Origin: Roseateles sp. SL47
GTDB taxonomy: Bacteria > Pseudomonadota > Gammaproteobacteria > Burkholderiales > Burkholderiaceae_C
Assembly (NCBI RefSeq): GCF_026625885.1
Contig: NZ_CP113068.1
Coordinates: 1,364,001 to 1,428,000 of the forward strand
DNA length: 64,000 nucleotides
Direction: 5' to 3'
Both the position numbers and the translations under genes were made by a program. Position 1 is the first letter of the stretch. Every line of letters starts with the position of its first letter. This document shows positions 26,759 through 39,135 of the stretch, in pieces. The notes beneath the pieces were generated by a model. It saw nothing but the letters and a program-made list of their open reading frames with translations, was not told the DNA's origin and did no database searches.

Positions 26759-28213
26759 TCAGGCGCCCAGTTTCTTCTTCAACAGCTCATTCACCGCCGC
26801 CGGGTTGGCCTTGCCCTTGGTGGCCTTCATGGCCTGACCGACCAGCGCGTTGAAGGCCTTGTCCTTGCCGGCACGGAACTCTTCCACCGACTTGGCATTG
26901 GCCGCCAGCACCTCGTCCAGAATGCGTTCCAGCTCTCCGGTGTCGTTGGACTGCTTCAGGTCCTTGGCCGCAATGATGGCATCCACGTCCGACCCCTCGC
27001 CGGTCCACAGGGCTTCAAACACCTGCTTGGCCGAGTTGTTGGAGATGGTGCCGTCCTGGATGCGCTGGATCAACTGACCCAGCAGGGTCGGTGTGATCGG
27101 AGCGGCTTCCACGCCGCGTTCCTCGGCATTGAGCCGCCGCGACACTTCACCCATCAGCCAGTTCGCCACCAGCTTGGGCGCGCCGCAGACATCCCGCGCC
27201 GCCTCATAGAACCGGGCGGTGGCCAGGCTCTGGGTCATCATCAGCGCGTCGTAGGCGGGCAGGCCGTCGGTGTCCTGGAAGCGGCTGGCCATGACCGAGG
27301 GCAGCTCGGGCATGTCGTGGCGCACCCGCTCAACCCAGTCCGGCGCAATCATCAGCGGCGGCAGGTCGGGGTCGGGGAAGTAGCGGTAGTCGGCCGCATC
27401 TTCCTTGGTGCGCATCGCGCGGGTCTCGCCGGTGTCCGGGTTGTAGAGCACGGTGGCCTGCTGGATGCTCAGGCCGTCCTCGATCCGGTCGATCTGCCAG
27501 TTCACCTCGTAGTTCACCGCATCCACCAGATAACGGAAGCTGTTGAGGTTCTTGATTTCACGGCGGGTGCCGAAGGGCTCGCCCGGCTTGCGCACCGAGA
27601 CGTTGACGTCGCAGCGGAAGGAGCCTTCCTGCATGTTGCCGTCGCAGATGCCCAGCCACATCACCAGCGCATGCAGCGTCTTGGCATATTCCGCAGCCTC
27701 GACAGCGGAGCGGATCTCCGGCTCCGAGACGATTTCCAGCAGCGGTGTACCGGCGCGGTTCAGGTCGATGCCCGACTGACCGTGATAGTCCTCATGCAGG
27801 CTCTTGCCAGCGTCCTCTTCCAGGTGGGCCCGGGTGAGGTTGATGAGCTTGCGCTCGCCTTCCACCATGAACTCGATCTTGCCGCCCTGCACCACCGGGA
27901 TCTCGTACTGGCTGATCTGGTAGCCCTTGGGCAGGTCGGGGTAGAAGTAGTTCTTGCGCGCGAAGATGGACAAGGGCGCGACCTTGGCGCCCACGGCCAG
28001 GCCGAAGCGGATGGCCCGCTCCACCGCACCGCGGTTGAGCACCGGCAGCGTGCCGGGCAGCGCCAGGTCCACCGCGCTGGCCTGGGTGTTGGGCGCCGCG
28101 CCAAAGGCGGTGGAAGAGCCGCTGAAGATCTTGGAGGCGGTGGAGAGTTGCACGTGGTTTTCCAGGCCGATCACGACCTCATACCCACGCACCAGTTTGC
28201 TGTTCTTGCTCAT
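26759..28213 (-). CDS. gatB: Asp-tRNA(Asn)/Glu-tRNA(Gln) amidotransferase subunit B
   Basis: 484 residues from ATG 28213; a GTG at 28222 overlapping the gatA stop is an alternative. Binds the misacylated tRNA and activates its side chain with ATP. The family start [60 protein letters not shown] and the C-terminal YqeY-like tail ([44 protein letters not shown]) are all present. Last gene of gatCAB. Confidence 0.97.
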   Translation of the reverse strand: MSKNSKLVRGYEVVIGLENHVQLSTASKIFSGSSTAFGAAPNTQASAVDLALPGTLPVLNRGAVERAIRFGLAVGAKVAPLSIFARKNYFYPDLPKGYQISQYEIPVVQGGKIEFMVEGERKLINLTRAHLEEDAGKSLHEDYHGQSGIDLNRAGTPLLEIVSEPEIRSAVEAAEYAKTLHALVMWLGICDGNMQEGSFRCDVNVSVRKPGEPFGTRREIKNLNSFRYLVDAVNYEVNWQIDRIEDGLSIQQATVLYNPDTGETRAMRTKEDAADYRYFPDPDLPPLMIAPDWVERVRHDMPELPSVMASRFQDTDGLPAYDALMMTQSLATARFYEAARDVCGAPKLVANWLMGEVSRRLNAEERGVEAAPITPTLLGQLIQRIQDGTISNNSAKQVFEALWTGEGSDVDAIIAAKDLKQSNDTGELERILDEVLAANAKSVEEFRAGKDKAFNALVGQAMKATKGKANPAAVNELLKKKLGA

Positions 28214-28218
28214 GACGT

Positions 28219-29721
28219 TCACACCCCCACCGGCGCCTGACGGTGCCAGTCGGTGGCCTGCTGCAGCGCATGGGCCGCATGCAGCAGCAGACCTTCCTTG
28301 AAATAGTTGCCCAGCAGTTGCAGGCCGACCGGCAGACCGCCTTCACCAAAGCCCACCGGTACGCTCATGCCGGGCAGGCCGGCCAGGGAGCCCGGCAGGG
28401 TGAAGATGTCGGCCAGGTAGGCCTTGACCGGGTCGTCCGAACCTTCGCCGCGCTTCCAGGCCACGGTGGGGGCCACCGGGCCGGCGATCACGTCGCAGTG
28501 CTGGAAGGCCTGCTGGAAGTCGTCCGCAATCATGCGGCGCAGCTTCTGGGCCTGCAGGTAGTAGGCGTCGTAGTAGCCGTGGGACAGCACATAGCTGCCG
28601 ATCATGATCCGGCGCTTGACCTCGGCACCAAAGCCTTCGGCGCGGGTCTTCTTGTACATGTCCAACAGGTTGTCGAACTTCGCGGCACGGTGACCGAACT
28701 TCACGCCGTCAAAGCGGGAGAGGTTGGAACTGGCTTCGGCCGGGGCAATGATGTAGTACACCGGGATGGCCAGTTCGGTGCGCGGCAGGCTGACGTCCAC
28801 CAGGGTGGCGCCCAGCTTTTCCAGCTCGGCCAGACCCGCCCGGACCGCCTGATTGACATCGGCGCTCAGGGCGGCAGGGAAGAACTCGCGCGGCAGGCCG
28901 ATGCGCAGACCCTTGAGCGGCTGGCTGGTGGTGGCGTCTGGGCGCTGGTCGTGCAGACGGGCGGTGAAGTCCTGCGGCGGTTGCTGGACGCTGGTGGCAT
29001 CGCGTTCGTCAAAGCCGCTCATGGCCGACAGCAGCAGCGCGCAATCTTCAGCCGAGCGGGCCATCACGCCGGCCTGGTCCAGGCTGGACGCGAAGGCGAT
29101 CATGCCGTAGCGGGAGCAGACGCCGTAGGTCGGCTTGATGCCGGTGATGCCGGTGAAGCTGGCCGGCTGGCGGATCGATCCGCCAGTGTCGGTGCCGGTG
29201 GTGGCGGGCACCAGCCGGGCGGCCACGGCAGCGGCCGAACCACCGGACGAACCACCCGGTACCCGTTGGGGGTCCCAGGGATTCAGCGATGGGCCATAGG
29301 CGCTGTTTTCGTTGGCCGAGCCCATGGCGAATTCATCGCAGTTCAGCTTGCCCAGCGACACGGTGCCGGCGGCATTGAGCCGGTCCACCACCGTGGCGTC
29401 GAACGGGCTCATGTAGCCCTTGAGCATCAGCGAACCCGCCGTGGTGGGCATGTCCTGCGTGACAAAGATGTCCTTGTGCGCCAGCGGAACGCCAATCAGC
29501 GCGCCGCCGGGCTGTTCACCGTCGCCCTGCGCCAGGCGGGCGTCGGCCGCGCGGGCACGGGCCAGTGCGCCCTCTTCGGCCACATGAAGGAAGGCGCCCA
29601 ATTCGTTTGCGGAGGCAACACGCGCAAGCAGATGTTGCGTGACTTCCAGGCTGCTGACCTGTTTCTGACGGAGTGCGCGGCTCAGTTCGGCCACGCCCAT
29701 GAGGTGAAGCGGCGTCGTCAT
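28219..29721 (-). CDS. gatA: Asp-tRNA(Asn)/Glu-tRNA(Gln) amidotransferase subunit A
   Basis: 500 residues. Glutaminase of the amidase-signature family that releases ammonia for GatB. Catalytic triad visible: K83 in LAHKDIFV, cis-Ser S158 in [16 protein letters not shown], and nucleophile S182 in [12 protein letters not shown]. The start overlaps the gatC stop in ATGA and the end abuts gatB, so the three are translated together. Confidence 0.97.
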   Translation of the reverse strand: MTTPLHLMGVAELSRALRQKQVSSLEVTQHLLARVASANELGAFLHVAEEGALARARAADARLAQGDGEQPGGALIGVPLAHKDIFVTQDMPTTAGSLMLKGYMSPFDATVVDRLNAAGTVSLGKLNCDEFAMGSANENSAYGPSLNPWDPQRVPGGSSGGSAAAVAARLVPATTGTDTGGSIRQPASFTGITGIKPTYGVCSRYGMIAFASSLDQAGVMARSAEDCALLLSAMSGFDERDATSVQQPPQDFTARLHDQRPDATTSQPLKGLRIGLPREFFPAALSADVNQAVRAGLAELEKLGATLVDVSLPRTELAIPVYYIIAPAEASSNLSRFDGVKFGHRAAKFDNLLDMYKKTRAEGFGAEVKRRIMIGSYVLSHGYYDAYYLQAQKLRRMIADDFQQAFQHCDVIAGPVAPTVAWKRGEGSDDPVKAYLADIFTLPGSLAGLPGMSVPVGFGEGGLPVGLQLLGNYFKEGLLLHAAHALQQATDWHRQAPVGV

Positions 29722-30017
29722 TCGATGACCTTGGGAACCAGGAACAGGCCGTCTTCCACGGCGGGAGCGCTGCGCTGGTTCAGCGCGCGCTGGTCGGTTT
29801 CGGTGACACGGTCTTCCCGCAGGCGCAGGGCCACTTCCTGCACCGCCGACAGGGGGGTGTAGAGGGGGGCGACACCGCTGGTGTCAACCGCACGCATCTG
29901 CTCCACGATGGAGAAGAAACCGTTGAGCTGGGGCAGCAGGGCGGCCTGCTCGTCGCTGGAGAGTTCCAGCCGTGCCAGGTTTGCGATCCGGCTGACGTCG
30001 TCTTGGGTCAGGGCCAT
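29718..30017 (-). CDS. gatC: Asp-tRNA(Asn)/Glu-tRNA(Gln) amidotransferase subunit C
   Basis: 99 residues from ATG 30017 ([20 protein letters not shown], the usual GatC start). Small helical subunit that wraps GatA and GatB together. [12 protein letters not shown] and the terminal [13 protein letters not shown] are typical. First gene of the operon; its presence means Gln-tRNA and/or Asn-tRNA are made by transamidation in this organism. Confidence 0.95.
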   Translation of the reverse strand: MALTQDDVSRIANLARLELSSDEQAALLPQLNGFFSIVEQMRAVDTSGVAPLYTPLSAVQEVALRLREDRVTETDQRALNQRSAPAVEDGLFLVPKVIE

Positions 30018-31501
<1,484 letters not shown>

Positions 31502-31615
31502 GCCTGATGCGCGGACGCCGGCCCGGGCCGCTGTGGCGTGCCGGCCCGGCTTCCGCTGGTGGCGCCCGCAAGGGCAACACCGTTTGTTTGTTGGCTCTCA
31601 TTCGTTGAGATCGTC

Positions 31616-32662
31616 ATGCCACTCGGCACTCTGGATCGCAATCCACCGCCACTGTTCCGCGAAGGGCCGTCCGCGCTGACGAAGCTGGCCTTTTGTGCGG
31701 CACTGGCGGTGTTTCTCATGGTGGCGGATTCCCGCTTCAACGTCACGGCTCCGGCGCGTGCCGGCTTGGCCCTGGCCCTGCATCCGCTGCAGCGGGTGCT
31801 GCTGGTGCCGGTGGATGCCTGGGAGCAGGCCGGCGACTATTCCCGTGGCATGGAGCGGGCCACCGAGGCCGAGAACCAGGCCCGTCGGCAACTGGCCGAG
31901 CAGGCAGTGATCCTCAGCCGTGCCAATCAGCTGCAGGCCGAGAACCAGCGCCTGCGGTCCCTGCTGGCGCTGCGCGAGGCGTTGCCGGTGAAGGGGCTGG
32001 CCGCAGAGGTGCTGTATGAGGCGGCGGACCCGTTCTCCCGGCGCATCGTCATCGACCGGGGCGGCCATCGCGGCGTGCGTCTGGGCGCGCCGGTGGTTAA
32101 TGATGCCGGCGTGCTGGGGCAGGTGACACGGGTCTATCCGCTGTCGGCCGAGGTCACGTTGCTGACCGACCGCGAAGCGACCATTCCGGTGCTGAATGCC
32201 CGCACGCAGCAGCGTGGCGTGGCCTATGGCGGCGAACGGGGCGTGATGGAGCTGCGCTTCATGGCGGCCAATGCGGACATCAAGGCCGGGGACGATCTGG
32301 TCACCTCGGGCCTGGACGGGGTGTATCCGCCCGGACTCCCCGTCGCCAAGGTGGGCGAGGTGGAGCGACGCGGCGACACCAGTTTTGCGCGCGTCGGCCT
32401 GGCGCCTGTGGCGCAGCCGGACAGCGCCCGCCATGTGCTGGTGCTGGAACCGCTGGCCGGGCATGAAGAGGCCCGCGCTGAGGCGGAAGCCGAGGCTGCC
32501 AGTGCGGCGGCCGCGACCGACGGCACCAAGGGCAAAGGCAAGGGCGGCCGTGGCAGCCGCAGCGCACCACCGCCTGCGGACGCCGGAGCCACGACTGCGG
32601 CCGGCAGTACTGCGGCCGGGGCCGAAGGCGCTGCCGCCGCCAGCCGAGGAGCATCGCGATGA
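31616..32662 (+). CDS. mreC: Rod-shape-determining protein MreC
   Basis: 348 residues from ATG 31616. Short cytoplasmic N-terminus, one membrane segment (LAFCAALAVFLMVADS), a coiled coil (ERATEAENQARRQLAEQAVILSRANQLQAENQRLRSLL), then the two-barrel periplasmic domain (FSRRIVIDRGGHRGVRLGAPVV, VTLLTDREATIPVL, SGLDGVYPPGLPV). The last ~70 residues are a low-complexity Ala/Gly/Lys tail (GTKGKGKGGRGSR...). Links MreB to PBP2 in the periplasm. Overlaps mreD by four bases. Confidence 0.94.
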   Translation: MPLGTLDRNPPPLFREGPSALTKLAFCAALAVFLMVADSRFNVTAPARAGLALALHPLQRVLLVPVDAWEQAGDYSRGMERATEAENQARRQLAEQAVILSRANQLQAENQRLRSLLALREALPVKGLAAEVLYEAADPFSRRIVIDRGGHRGVRLGAPVVNDAGVLGQVTRVYPLSAEVTLLTDREATIPVLNARTQQRGVAYGGERGVMELRFMAANADIKAGDDLVTSGLDGVYPPGLPVAKVGEVERRGDTSFARVGLAPVAQPDSARHVLVLEPLAGHEEARAEAEAEAASAAAATDGTKGKGKGGRGSRSAPPPADAGATTAAGSTAAGAEGAAAASRGASR

Positions 32663-33180
32663 TCATGCCGCGTGGCACCAGCCAGCTTTTGCTGCCGGCC
32701 AACCCTCTTTTTATTGCTTTCAGCCTGGTCGTGGCCTTGCTGGTCGACATGGTGCCGCTGGGCCGCCAGCCCTGGATGCCGGATGTGCTGGCGCTGACGC
32801 TGGTCTTCTGGAACGTGCACCAGCCGCGCCGTGTGGGTGTGGGCTGGGCCTTCTTCTTCGGGCTGATGATCGACGTGCATCACGGCGCGCTACTGGGTCA
32901 GCATGCGCTGGCCTACAGCCTGCTGGCCTTCGGTGCGGTGGCGCTGCATCGTCGCCTGCTGTGGTTCACGCTCGGCGCTCAAGCCCTGCATGTGCTGCCC
33001 TTGTTCCTGCTGGCGCAGATGATTGCGGTGTCGGTGCGCCTGATGGTGGGCGGCATGTGGCCCGGCTGGAGCCTGTTCCTGGCGCCGGTGCTGGAGTCCA
33101 TGTTGTGGCCTCTGGCCACCCTGCTGCTGCTGGCGCCGCAACGTCGTGCGCCGGACCCCGATGCGCACCGCCCGCTGTGA
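32659..33180 (+). CDS. mreD: Rod-shape-determining membrane protein MreD
   Basis: 173 residues, start ATG overlapping the mreC stop in ATGA. Five to six hydrophobic segments; the family features MVPLGRQPWMPDVLALTLVFW and GLMIDVHHGALLGQHALAY are present. Inner-membrane partner of MreC and RodA. Confidence 0.94.
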   Translation: MIMPRGTSQLLLPANPLFIAFSLVVALLVDMVPLGRQPWMPDVLALTLVFWNVHQPRRVGVGWAFFFGLMIDVHHGALLGQHALAYSLLAFGAVALHRRLLWFTLGAQALHVLPLFLLAQMIAVSVRLMVGGMWPGWSLFLAPVLESMLWPLATLLLLAPQRRAPDPDAHRPL

Positions 33181-33198
33181 GTTGAGGGGTCGGTCGGC

Positions 33199-35415
33199 AT
33201 GACGGTTCTGAAGAACCTGCATCAGGAGTTGGCACGCTTCCGGCTGCGGCTGGTGGCGGCCGCCCTGTTTGTGCTGTTCTGCTTCAGCCTGCTGGTGGCC
33301 CGCCTGCTGTTCCTGCAGGTGGCCCAGCACGACACCCTGCTGGAGCGGGCTGAATCCAACCGCATCTCGGTGGTGCCCATCGTGCCCAACCGGGGCCTGA
33401 TCGTGGACCGCAACGGCGTGGTGCTGGCCAGCAACTATTCGGCCTACACGCTGGAAATCACCCCGTCCAAGGTGACCGACCTGGACGAGACCATCGACCA
33501 GCTGGCCACGGTCATCGACATCCAGCCGCGCGACCGTCGCCGCTTCAAACGGCTGATGGAAGAAAGCAAGAACTTCGAGTCGCTGCCGATCCGCACCAAG
33601 CTGACCGACACCGAAGTCGCCAAGTTCGCGGCCCAGCGCTTCCGCTTCCCCGGTGTGGACATTAAGGCGCGGCTGTTCCGCAGCTATCCCATGGGCGAGG
33701 TCGGCAGCCACATGCTGGGCTACATCGGCCGCATCAACCAGGCAGAAAAGAAGGCCATGGATGACTGGCCGGAAGAGGATGTCTCCAACTATCGCGGCAC
33801 CGAATACATCGGCAAGCTGGGGCTGGAGCAGGCCTATGAACGCGAGCTGCACGGGCAGACCGGCTTCGAGGAAATGGAAACCAGCGCCGGGGGACGCGCC
33901 ATCCGCCGCCTGCGTAACCGACCGCCCACCCCGGGCAACACCCTGCACCTCTCCATCGACATCAAGCTGCAGGCGCTGGTGGAGAAGCTGTATGGCGACC
34001 GCCGAGGCGCCCTCGTGGCCATCGATCCGCGCAATGGCGAGGTGCTGGCGTTTGTGTCCAAACCGTCCTTCGATCCCAATCTGTTCGTGGATGGCATTGA
34101 TGCGGACAGTTGGCGGGAGCTGAACGAGAACATCGACAAGCCGCTGCTGAACCGCGCCCTGCGCGGCACCTATCCGCCGGGCTCCACCTTCAAGCCCTAC
34201 ATGGCCATGGCGGCCTTGAACACCGGCAAGCGTTCGCCCAGCGTGGTGATCCAGGACAACCTCACCTACAGCTTCGGCGGCCGCACGTTCGGCAGCGCGG
34301 AAGGCGACCGGGCGGGTCCGAAGGACATGCGGCTGGCCATCGTCACCTCCTCCAACGTCTATTTCTATTCCCTGGCCAATGAAATGGGCGTGGACCTGAT
34401 CCACGACCAGCTTGAGCCGTTTGGTTTCGGCCGCAAGACGGAAATCGACCTGCTGGGCGAGGTCACCGGAGATCTTCCCTCCACCGAATGGAAGAAGAAG
34501 AAATTCCGCCGTCCGGAGCAGCAGAAGTGGTTTGCCGGCGAGACCATCTCGCTGGGCATCGGCCAGGGCTACAACAACTTCACCATGCTGCAATTGGCCA
34601 CGGCCGTGTCCACGCTGTCCACCGGCGGGCAGCGGTATCGGCCGCGGCTGGTGCGGGACATCGAGGATGTGGTCAAGCACACCGAGCACCGGACCGCCAG
34701 TGATGCGCTGGAGCCGCTGGCCTTGCGCCGGGCGGATGTGGATGTGATCCGCAACGCCATGCACGATGTGACGCTGGAGGGCACATCGCGTGCGGTGTTT
34801 GCCGGGGCGGCCTACCCGAGCGCCGGAAAGACCGGGACGGCCCAGGCCATCGGCTTGCGTGCCGGCCAGACCTACAGCAGCATCAAGGCGGATGAACGCA
34901 AGCGCGACCATTCGCTCTACATCGCCTTCGCCCCGTATGAGGCCCCCCGGATCGCGCTGGCGCTGATTGTGGAGAACGCCGGCTTTGGGTCCACCTCGGC
35001 GGCCCCGATTGCGCGCCGGGTGTTCGACTATGTGCTGGAGGGGGTCTATCCCAGCGAGGAAGACATCGCCAAGACGCAACTCGGCCAGACCACCGCCCCC
35101 ATCGGTAGCCCACGCCGAGTGGTGGATGTGCCGTTGCCGGGGCAACTGCCGGTGCCGGTCTCGGCGGCCTCTGCTGCTTCTGCTGCTTCTGCGGCATCGG
35201 CCGCGTCGGCTGCCTCGGCTGCACCCGCGCCGGTTCGGACGGCAGGCACACCCGCCAGCGCTGCCTCCGCCGGTGCCGCCGCAGCGCCCCGTCCCGCACA
35301 AGCCCGCCCGACGCCCACGCCAGGGGCACCACCGGCCGCCCTCTCTGTCCCACCGGCCGCGCCGCCGCCCGCCCAGCGCGGGGCGTCTCGACCCAGTCCG
35401 GGAGCTTCACGATGA
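33199..35415 (+). CDS. mrdA: Penicillin-binding protein 2 (elongasome transpeptidase)
   Basis: 738 residues. Cross-links peptidoglycan during cell elongation with RodA. N-terminal membrane anchor (LVAAALFVLFCFSLLVARLLFL), pedestal domain with RGLIVDRNGVVLA, and the transpeptidase: S329-TF-K332, S384-S-N386, K544-T-G-T547. The last ~100 residues are a Ser/Ala and Pro-rich tail containing about seven SAA-type triplets, which is not part of the usual enzyme (about 630 residues in E. coli). The stop overlaps mrdB in ATGA. Confidence 0.97.
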   Translation: MTVLKNLHQELARFRLRLVAAALFVLFCFSLLVARLLFLQVAQHDTLLERAESNRISVVPIVPNRGLIVDRNGVVLASNYSAYTLEITPSKVTDLDETIDQLATVIDIQPRDRRRFKRLMEESKNFESLPIRTKLTDTEVAKFAAQRFRFPGVDIKARLFRSYPMGEVGSHMLGYIGRINQAEKKAMDDWPEEDVSNYRGTEYIGKLGLEQAYERELHGQTGFEEMETSAGGRAIRRLRNRPPTPGNTLHLSIDIKLQALVEKLYGDRRGALVAIDPRNGEVLAFVSKPSFDPNLFVDGIDADSWRELNENIDKPLLNRALRGTYPPGSTFKPYMAMAALNTGKRSPSVVIQDNLTYSFGGRTFGSAEGDRAGPKDMRLAIVTSSNVYFYSLANEMGVDLIHDQLEPFGFGRKTEIDLLGEVTGDLPSTEWKKKKFRRPEQQKWFAGETISLGIGQGYNNFTMLQLATAVSTLSTGGQRYRPRLVRDIEDVVKHTEHRTASDALEPLALRRADVDVIRNAMHDVTLEGTSRAVFAGAAYPSAGKTGTAQAIGLRAGQTYSSIKADERKRDHSLYIAFAPYEAPRIALALIVENAGFGSTSAAPIARRVFDYVLEGVYPSEEDIAKTQLGQTTAPIGSPRRVVDVPLPGQLPVPVSAASAASAASAASAASAASAAPAPVRTAGTPASAASAGAAAAPRPAQARPTPTPGAPPAALSVPPAAPPPAQRGASRPSPGASR

Positions 35416-36566
35416 GCGCTGTCTTCAGCAAACCCAGTTGGCTGCAACGGCTCAAGCCCTGGTTCGCCGGATTCGACGTGCCGCTGCTGCTGGCCCTGTT
35501 CTGGATCATGGGCCTGGGCCTGATGTGCATGTACTCCGCCGGTTACGACCACGGCACCCGCTTCGTGGACCATCTGCGCAACGGCGTGCTGGCCCTGATC
35601 GTCATGTTTGTGGTGTCCCAGGTGCCGCCGCAGCGGCTGATGCAGGCGGCCGTGCCGCTCTACACACTGGGGGTGATGCTGCTGATCGCCGTGGCGCTCT
35701 TCGGTATCACCAAGAAGGGCTCCACCCGATGGATACGCCTGGGTGTGGAATTCCAGCCGTCGGAGATGCTCAAGATCGCCATGCCGCTGATGCTGGCCTG
35801 GTGGTTCCAGAAGCGGGAAGGGCAGTTGCGATTGCCGGACTTCATTGCCGCCTTTGTGCTGCTGACGGTACCGGTGGGTCTGATTGCGAAGCAGCCGGAC
35901 CTGGGCACCGCCATCCTGGTGCTGGCGGCCGGGCTCTATGTGATCTTCTTTGCCGGTTTGTCCTGGAAGCTCATCCTGCCCGCCCTGGTGCTGGCGGGTG
36001 CGGGCATCACCACGCTGGTGTTGAGTGAGGACCAGATCTGCCAGCCGGATGTGAAATGGCCGGTGCTCAAGGACTATCAGAAGGACCGGGTCTGCACCCT
36101 GCTGGACCCGACCAAGGACCCGCTGGGCAAAGGCTTCCACATCATCCAGGGCGAGATCGCCATCGGCTCCGGGGGCGTGACCGGCAAGGGGTTCATGAAG
36201 GGCACGCAGACCCATCTGGAATTCATTCCCGAACGCACCACGGACTTCATCTTTGCCGCCTATGGCGAGGAATTCGGGCTGGTGGGCGCGCTGGGGCTGC
36301 TGCTGGGTTTCACCGCGCTGATCCTGCGGGGGCTGGCGATTGCGCATGAGGCGCCGACGCTGTTCTCGCGGCTGCTGGCGGGCGCCATCACGCTGAGCTT
36401 CTTCACCTACGTGTTTGTGAACATGGGCATGGTGACCGGCATCCTGCCGGTGGTGGGGGTGCCCTTGCCCTTCATTTCCTATGGCGGCACGGCCATGGTG
36501 ACGCTGGGGTTGGCGCTGGGCATGCTGATGTCGATTGCCCGCAGCCGAGGGGCGATGCAGCGCTGA
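35412..36566 (+). CDS. mrdB: Rod-shape glycosyltransferase RodA (SEDS family)
   Basis: 384 residues, ten hydrophobic segments. Polymerises glycan strands from lipid II with PBP2. SEDS signatures: MCMYSAGYD, TRWIRLGVEFQPSEMLKIAMPLMLAW, KQPDLGTAILVLAAGLYVIFFAGL, GKGFMKGTQTHLEFIPERTTDFIFAAYGEEFG, GVPLPFISYGGTAM. Last gene of the mre/mrd operon, convergent with the histidine kinase gene. Confidence 0.97.
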   Translation: MSAVFSKPSWLQRLKPWFAGFDVPLLLALFWIMGLGLMCMYSAGYDHGTRFVDHLRNGVLALIVMFVVSQVPPQRLMQAAVPLYTLGVMLLIAVALFGITKKGSTRWIRLGVEFQPSEMLKIAMPLMLAWWFQKREGQLRLPDFIAAFVLLTVPVGLIAKQPDLGTAILVLAAGLYVIFFAGLSWKLILPALVLAGAGITTLVLSEDQICQPDVKWPVLKDYQKDRVCTLLDPTKDPLGKGFHIIQGEIAIGSGGVTGKGFMKGTQTHLEFIPERTTDFIFAAYGEEFGLVGALGLLLGFTALILRGLAIAHEAPTLFSRLLAGAITLSFFTYVFVNMGMVTGILPVVGVPLPFISYGGTAMVTLGLALGMLMSIARSRGAMQR

Positions 36567-36621
36567 GGCGCTCCGCGCTGCGGGTCTGATCCCCCACACG
36601 TCGCACCGGATGCACCGCGGC

Positions 36622-38109
36622 TCACGCTGGATGGGGATGGGCCGCAAAGCGGATGGTGAATCGCGCGCCCGGCCCCTGGCCATCGGCCTCCGCCTGGCGG
36701 CGCGGGCGGGTGTCGTCCACGCTGATGTCCGCATCATGCTGCTGGACGATCTCCCGGACGATGGCCAGGCCCAGGCCTGATCCGTCCACATTCGTCCCCA
36801 GCGCGCGGTAGAAGGGTTGGAACACTTTTTCCCGCTCCAATTCCGCAATCCCCGGGCCCGAGTCCTCCACCTGCAGCACGCAGACCTGACCAAAGGGGTC
36901 CTCCACCACCCGTACGGTGATGGTGCCGCCGGCGGGTGTGTAGAGCAAGGCGTTGTCCACCAGGTTGCGGATCAACTCGCGGATGAGCAGCGGATGGCCG
37001 TGCAGACGCAGGCCGGCGCGGTCCGGTTCCGGGCCTTCGTAGCCCAGGTCCAGGCGCTTTTCCATGGCGCGGGGCACGAAGTCCCGCACCGTTTCCATGG
37101 CCAGCACCGGCAGATTGACCTCGCTGCGGCGGGAGGCGTGTTCCTGGTCCTCCGCCCGCGCCATCGCCAGCAGCTGGTTCACCATGTGCGCCGCTCGCTG
37201 GCTGGACAGCGCAATCTGCTGCAGCGAGCGCCGCAGCTCGGCCGGTGAGCTGCGCCCTTCGTCGATCTCGCGCTGCGCCAGTTCGGCCTGGGTGCGCAGC
37301 CCGGCCAGGGGCGTCTTGAGCTGATGGGCCGCGTCGGCCAGGAAGTGCTTTTGCGCGCGGATGGATTGGTCCAGCCGCTCCAGCAGGTCGTTGATGGCCT
37401 GCACCAGCGGCGCCACTTCATCCGGAATGCGCTGTTCGTCGATGGGGCTGAGGTCGGAGCTGTCGCGCGACCGGATGCGCCGTTGCAACTCGTTGAGCGG
37501 CGCAATACCGCGGGCCAGGGCCAGCCACACCAGCAGCACTGCCAGCGGCAGGATCACGAACTGCGGAAGGATCACGCCTTTGATGATCTCGTTGGTCAGA
37601 CGTGAACGCTTGCCCAGCGTCTCGGCCACCTGCACCAGCATCATGCGGTCGCTGCCGGCGGTGCCTTCGGGCGCCACCCAGAGGAAGGCCACCCGCACCG
37701 ATTCGTTGTTCACCTCGTCATCACGGTAGTGCAGCTCCCAGGGCACCACCGGGGGCTCGGCCTCCGGTACGGCGAGATGGCGGTCCCCGCTGAGCAGTTC
37801 CCCCCGCAGTCCCAGCACCTGGTAGAAGATGGTGTCGGATTCATCCGCTCGCAGCAGGGCGGCGGCTTCCGGCGCGAGCGCATAGCGGGAGCGGCCCTTG
37901 GGCAGTTCGCCCGGCGCGGGTTCGGTGGCCACCTGCAGACCCAGGGTGCGGGCCATTTCGCCCAGTTCCCGGTCGTAGGGCTTGTTGGCAATGCCCTGGG
38001 CCACCAGCCAGGTCAGCGCCACGCTGATCGGCCAGATCACCAGCAGAGGCGCGAGCATCCAGTCCAGGATCTCGCCGAACAGCGAGCGGTGTCCACTGGC
38101 GCTGCTCAT
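36622..38109 (-). CDS. Sensor histidine kinase (TctE/QseC-like)
   Basis: 495 residues. Membrane segments near 16-40 and 178-202 bracket a periplasmic sensor of the 2CSK-N type (YDRELGEMARTLGLQV...YQVLGLRGELLSGD). Then HAMP-like linker, the phospho-acceptor H262 in FLADAAHQLKTPLAGLRTQ, N-box LIRNLVDNALLYTP, G-boxes VEDSGPGI and GSGLGLAIVREIV. Sits 60 bases behind its response regulator. Similarity to TctE suggests carboxylate sensing, but the signal is unknown. Confidence 0.92.
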   Translation of the reverse strand: MSSASGHRSLFGEILDWMLAPLLVIWPISVALTWLVAQGIANKPYDRELGEMARTLGLQVATEPAPGELPKGRSRYALAPEAAALLRADESDTIFYQVLGLRGELLSGDRHLAVPEAEPPVVPWELHYRDDEVNNESVRVAFLWVAPEGTAGSDRMMLVQVAETLGKRSRLTNEIIKGVILPQFVILPLAVLLVWLALARGIAPLNELQRRIRSRDSSDLSPIDEQRIPDEVAPLVQAINDLLERLDQSIRAQKHFLADAAHQLKTPLAGLRTQAELAQREIDEGRSSPAELRRSLQQIALSSQRAAHMVNQLLAMARAEDQEHASRRSEVNLPVLAMETVRDFVPRAMEKRLDLGYEGPEPDRAGLRLHGHPLLIRELIRNLVDNALLYTPAGGTITVRVVEDPFGQVCVLQVEDSGPGIAELEREKVFQPFYRALGTNVDGSGLGLAIVREIVQQHDADISVDDTRPRRQAEADGQGPGARFTIRFAAHPHPA

Positions 38110-38169
38110 TCATGCCCTCCCTGGGCGCGGCCTTGAGGCTGGTGCGTCGCCCACGGCCAGCAGCGCCAC

Positions 38170-38841
<672 letters not shown>

Positions 38842-39079
38842 GTCTGTCCCCCGTTCTTCTTGAATGACCCATTCTAGGGATGGGCCCCCTCGGTGGCAGT
38901 AGGCGTTTGCGAGGCCAGCGCGGTAAGGGGCGCATCCTGCACGGTCGGTGGGGGAGGCGCCCCTCCACGGATGGAGGCGGGCCCGCTTTCGGACGATCGT
39001 GGCGGGGTGGCTCACGCCATGAGCCACTGAGCGCCTAGGATGGCTTCATTGCAACCGCTGCGGCGTGGCCACAGAACCA

Positions 39080-39095
39080 CTGTACAGATATACAG
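39080..39095 (+). promoter_or_regulatory. LexA (SOS) box in the recA promoter
   Basis: CTGTACAGATATACAG fits CTG-N10-CAG. It overlaps a -35 (CTGTAC) placed 17 bp from a -10 CATAAT (39103-39108), upstream of recA ATG 39136. LexA repression of recA is expected. Confidence 0.88.
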
Positions 39096-39135
39096 ATTGG
39101 GCCATAATCCGGCGCAGCCACTTGGAGATGCTTTC

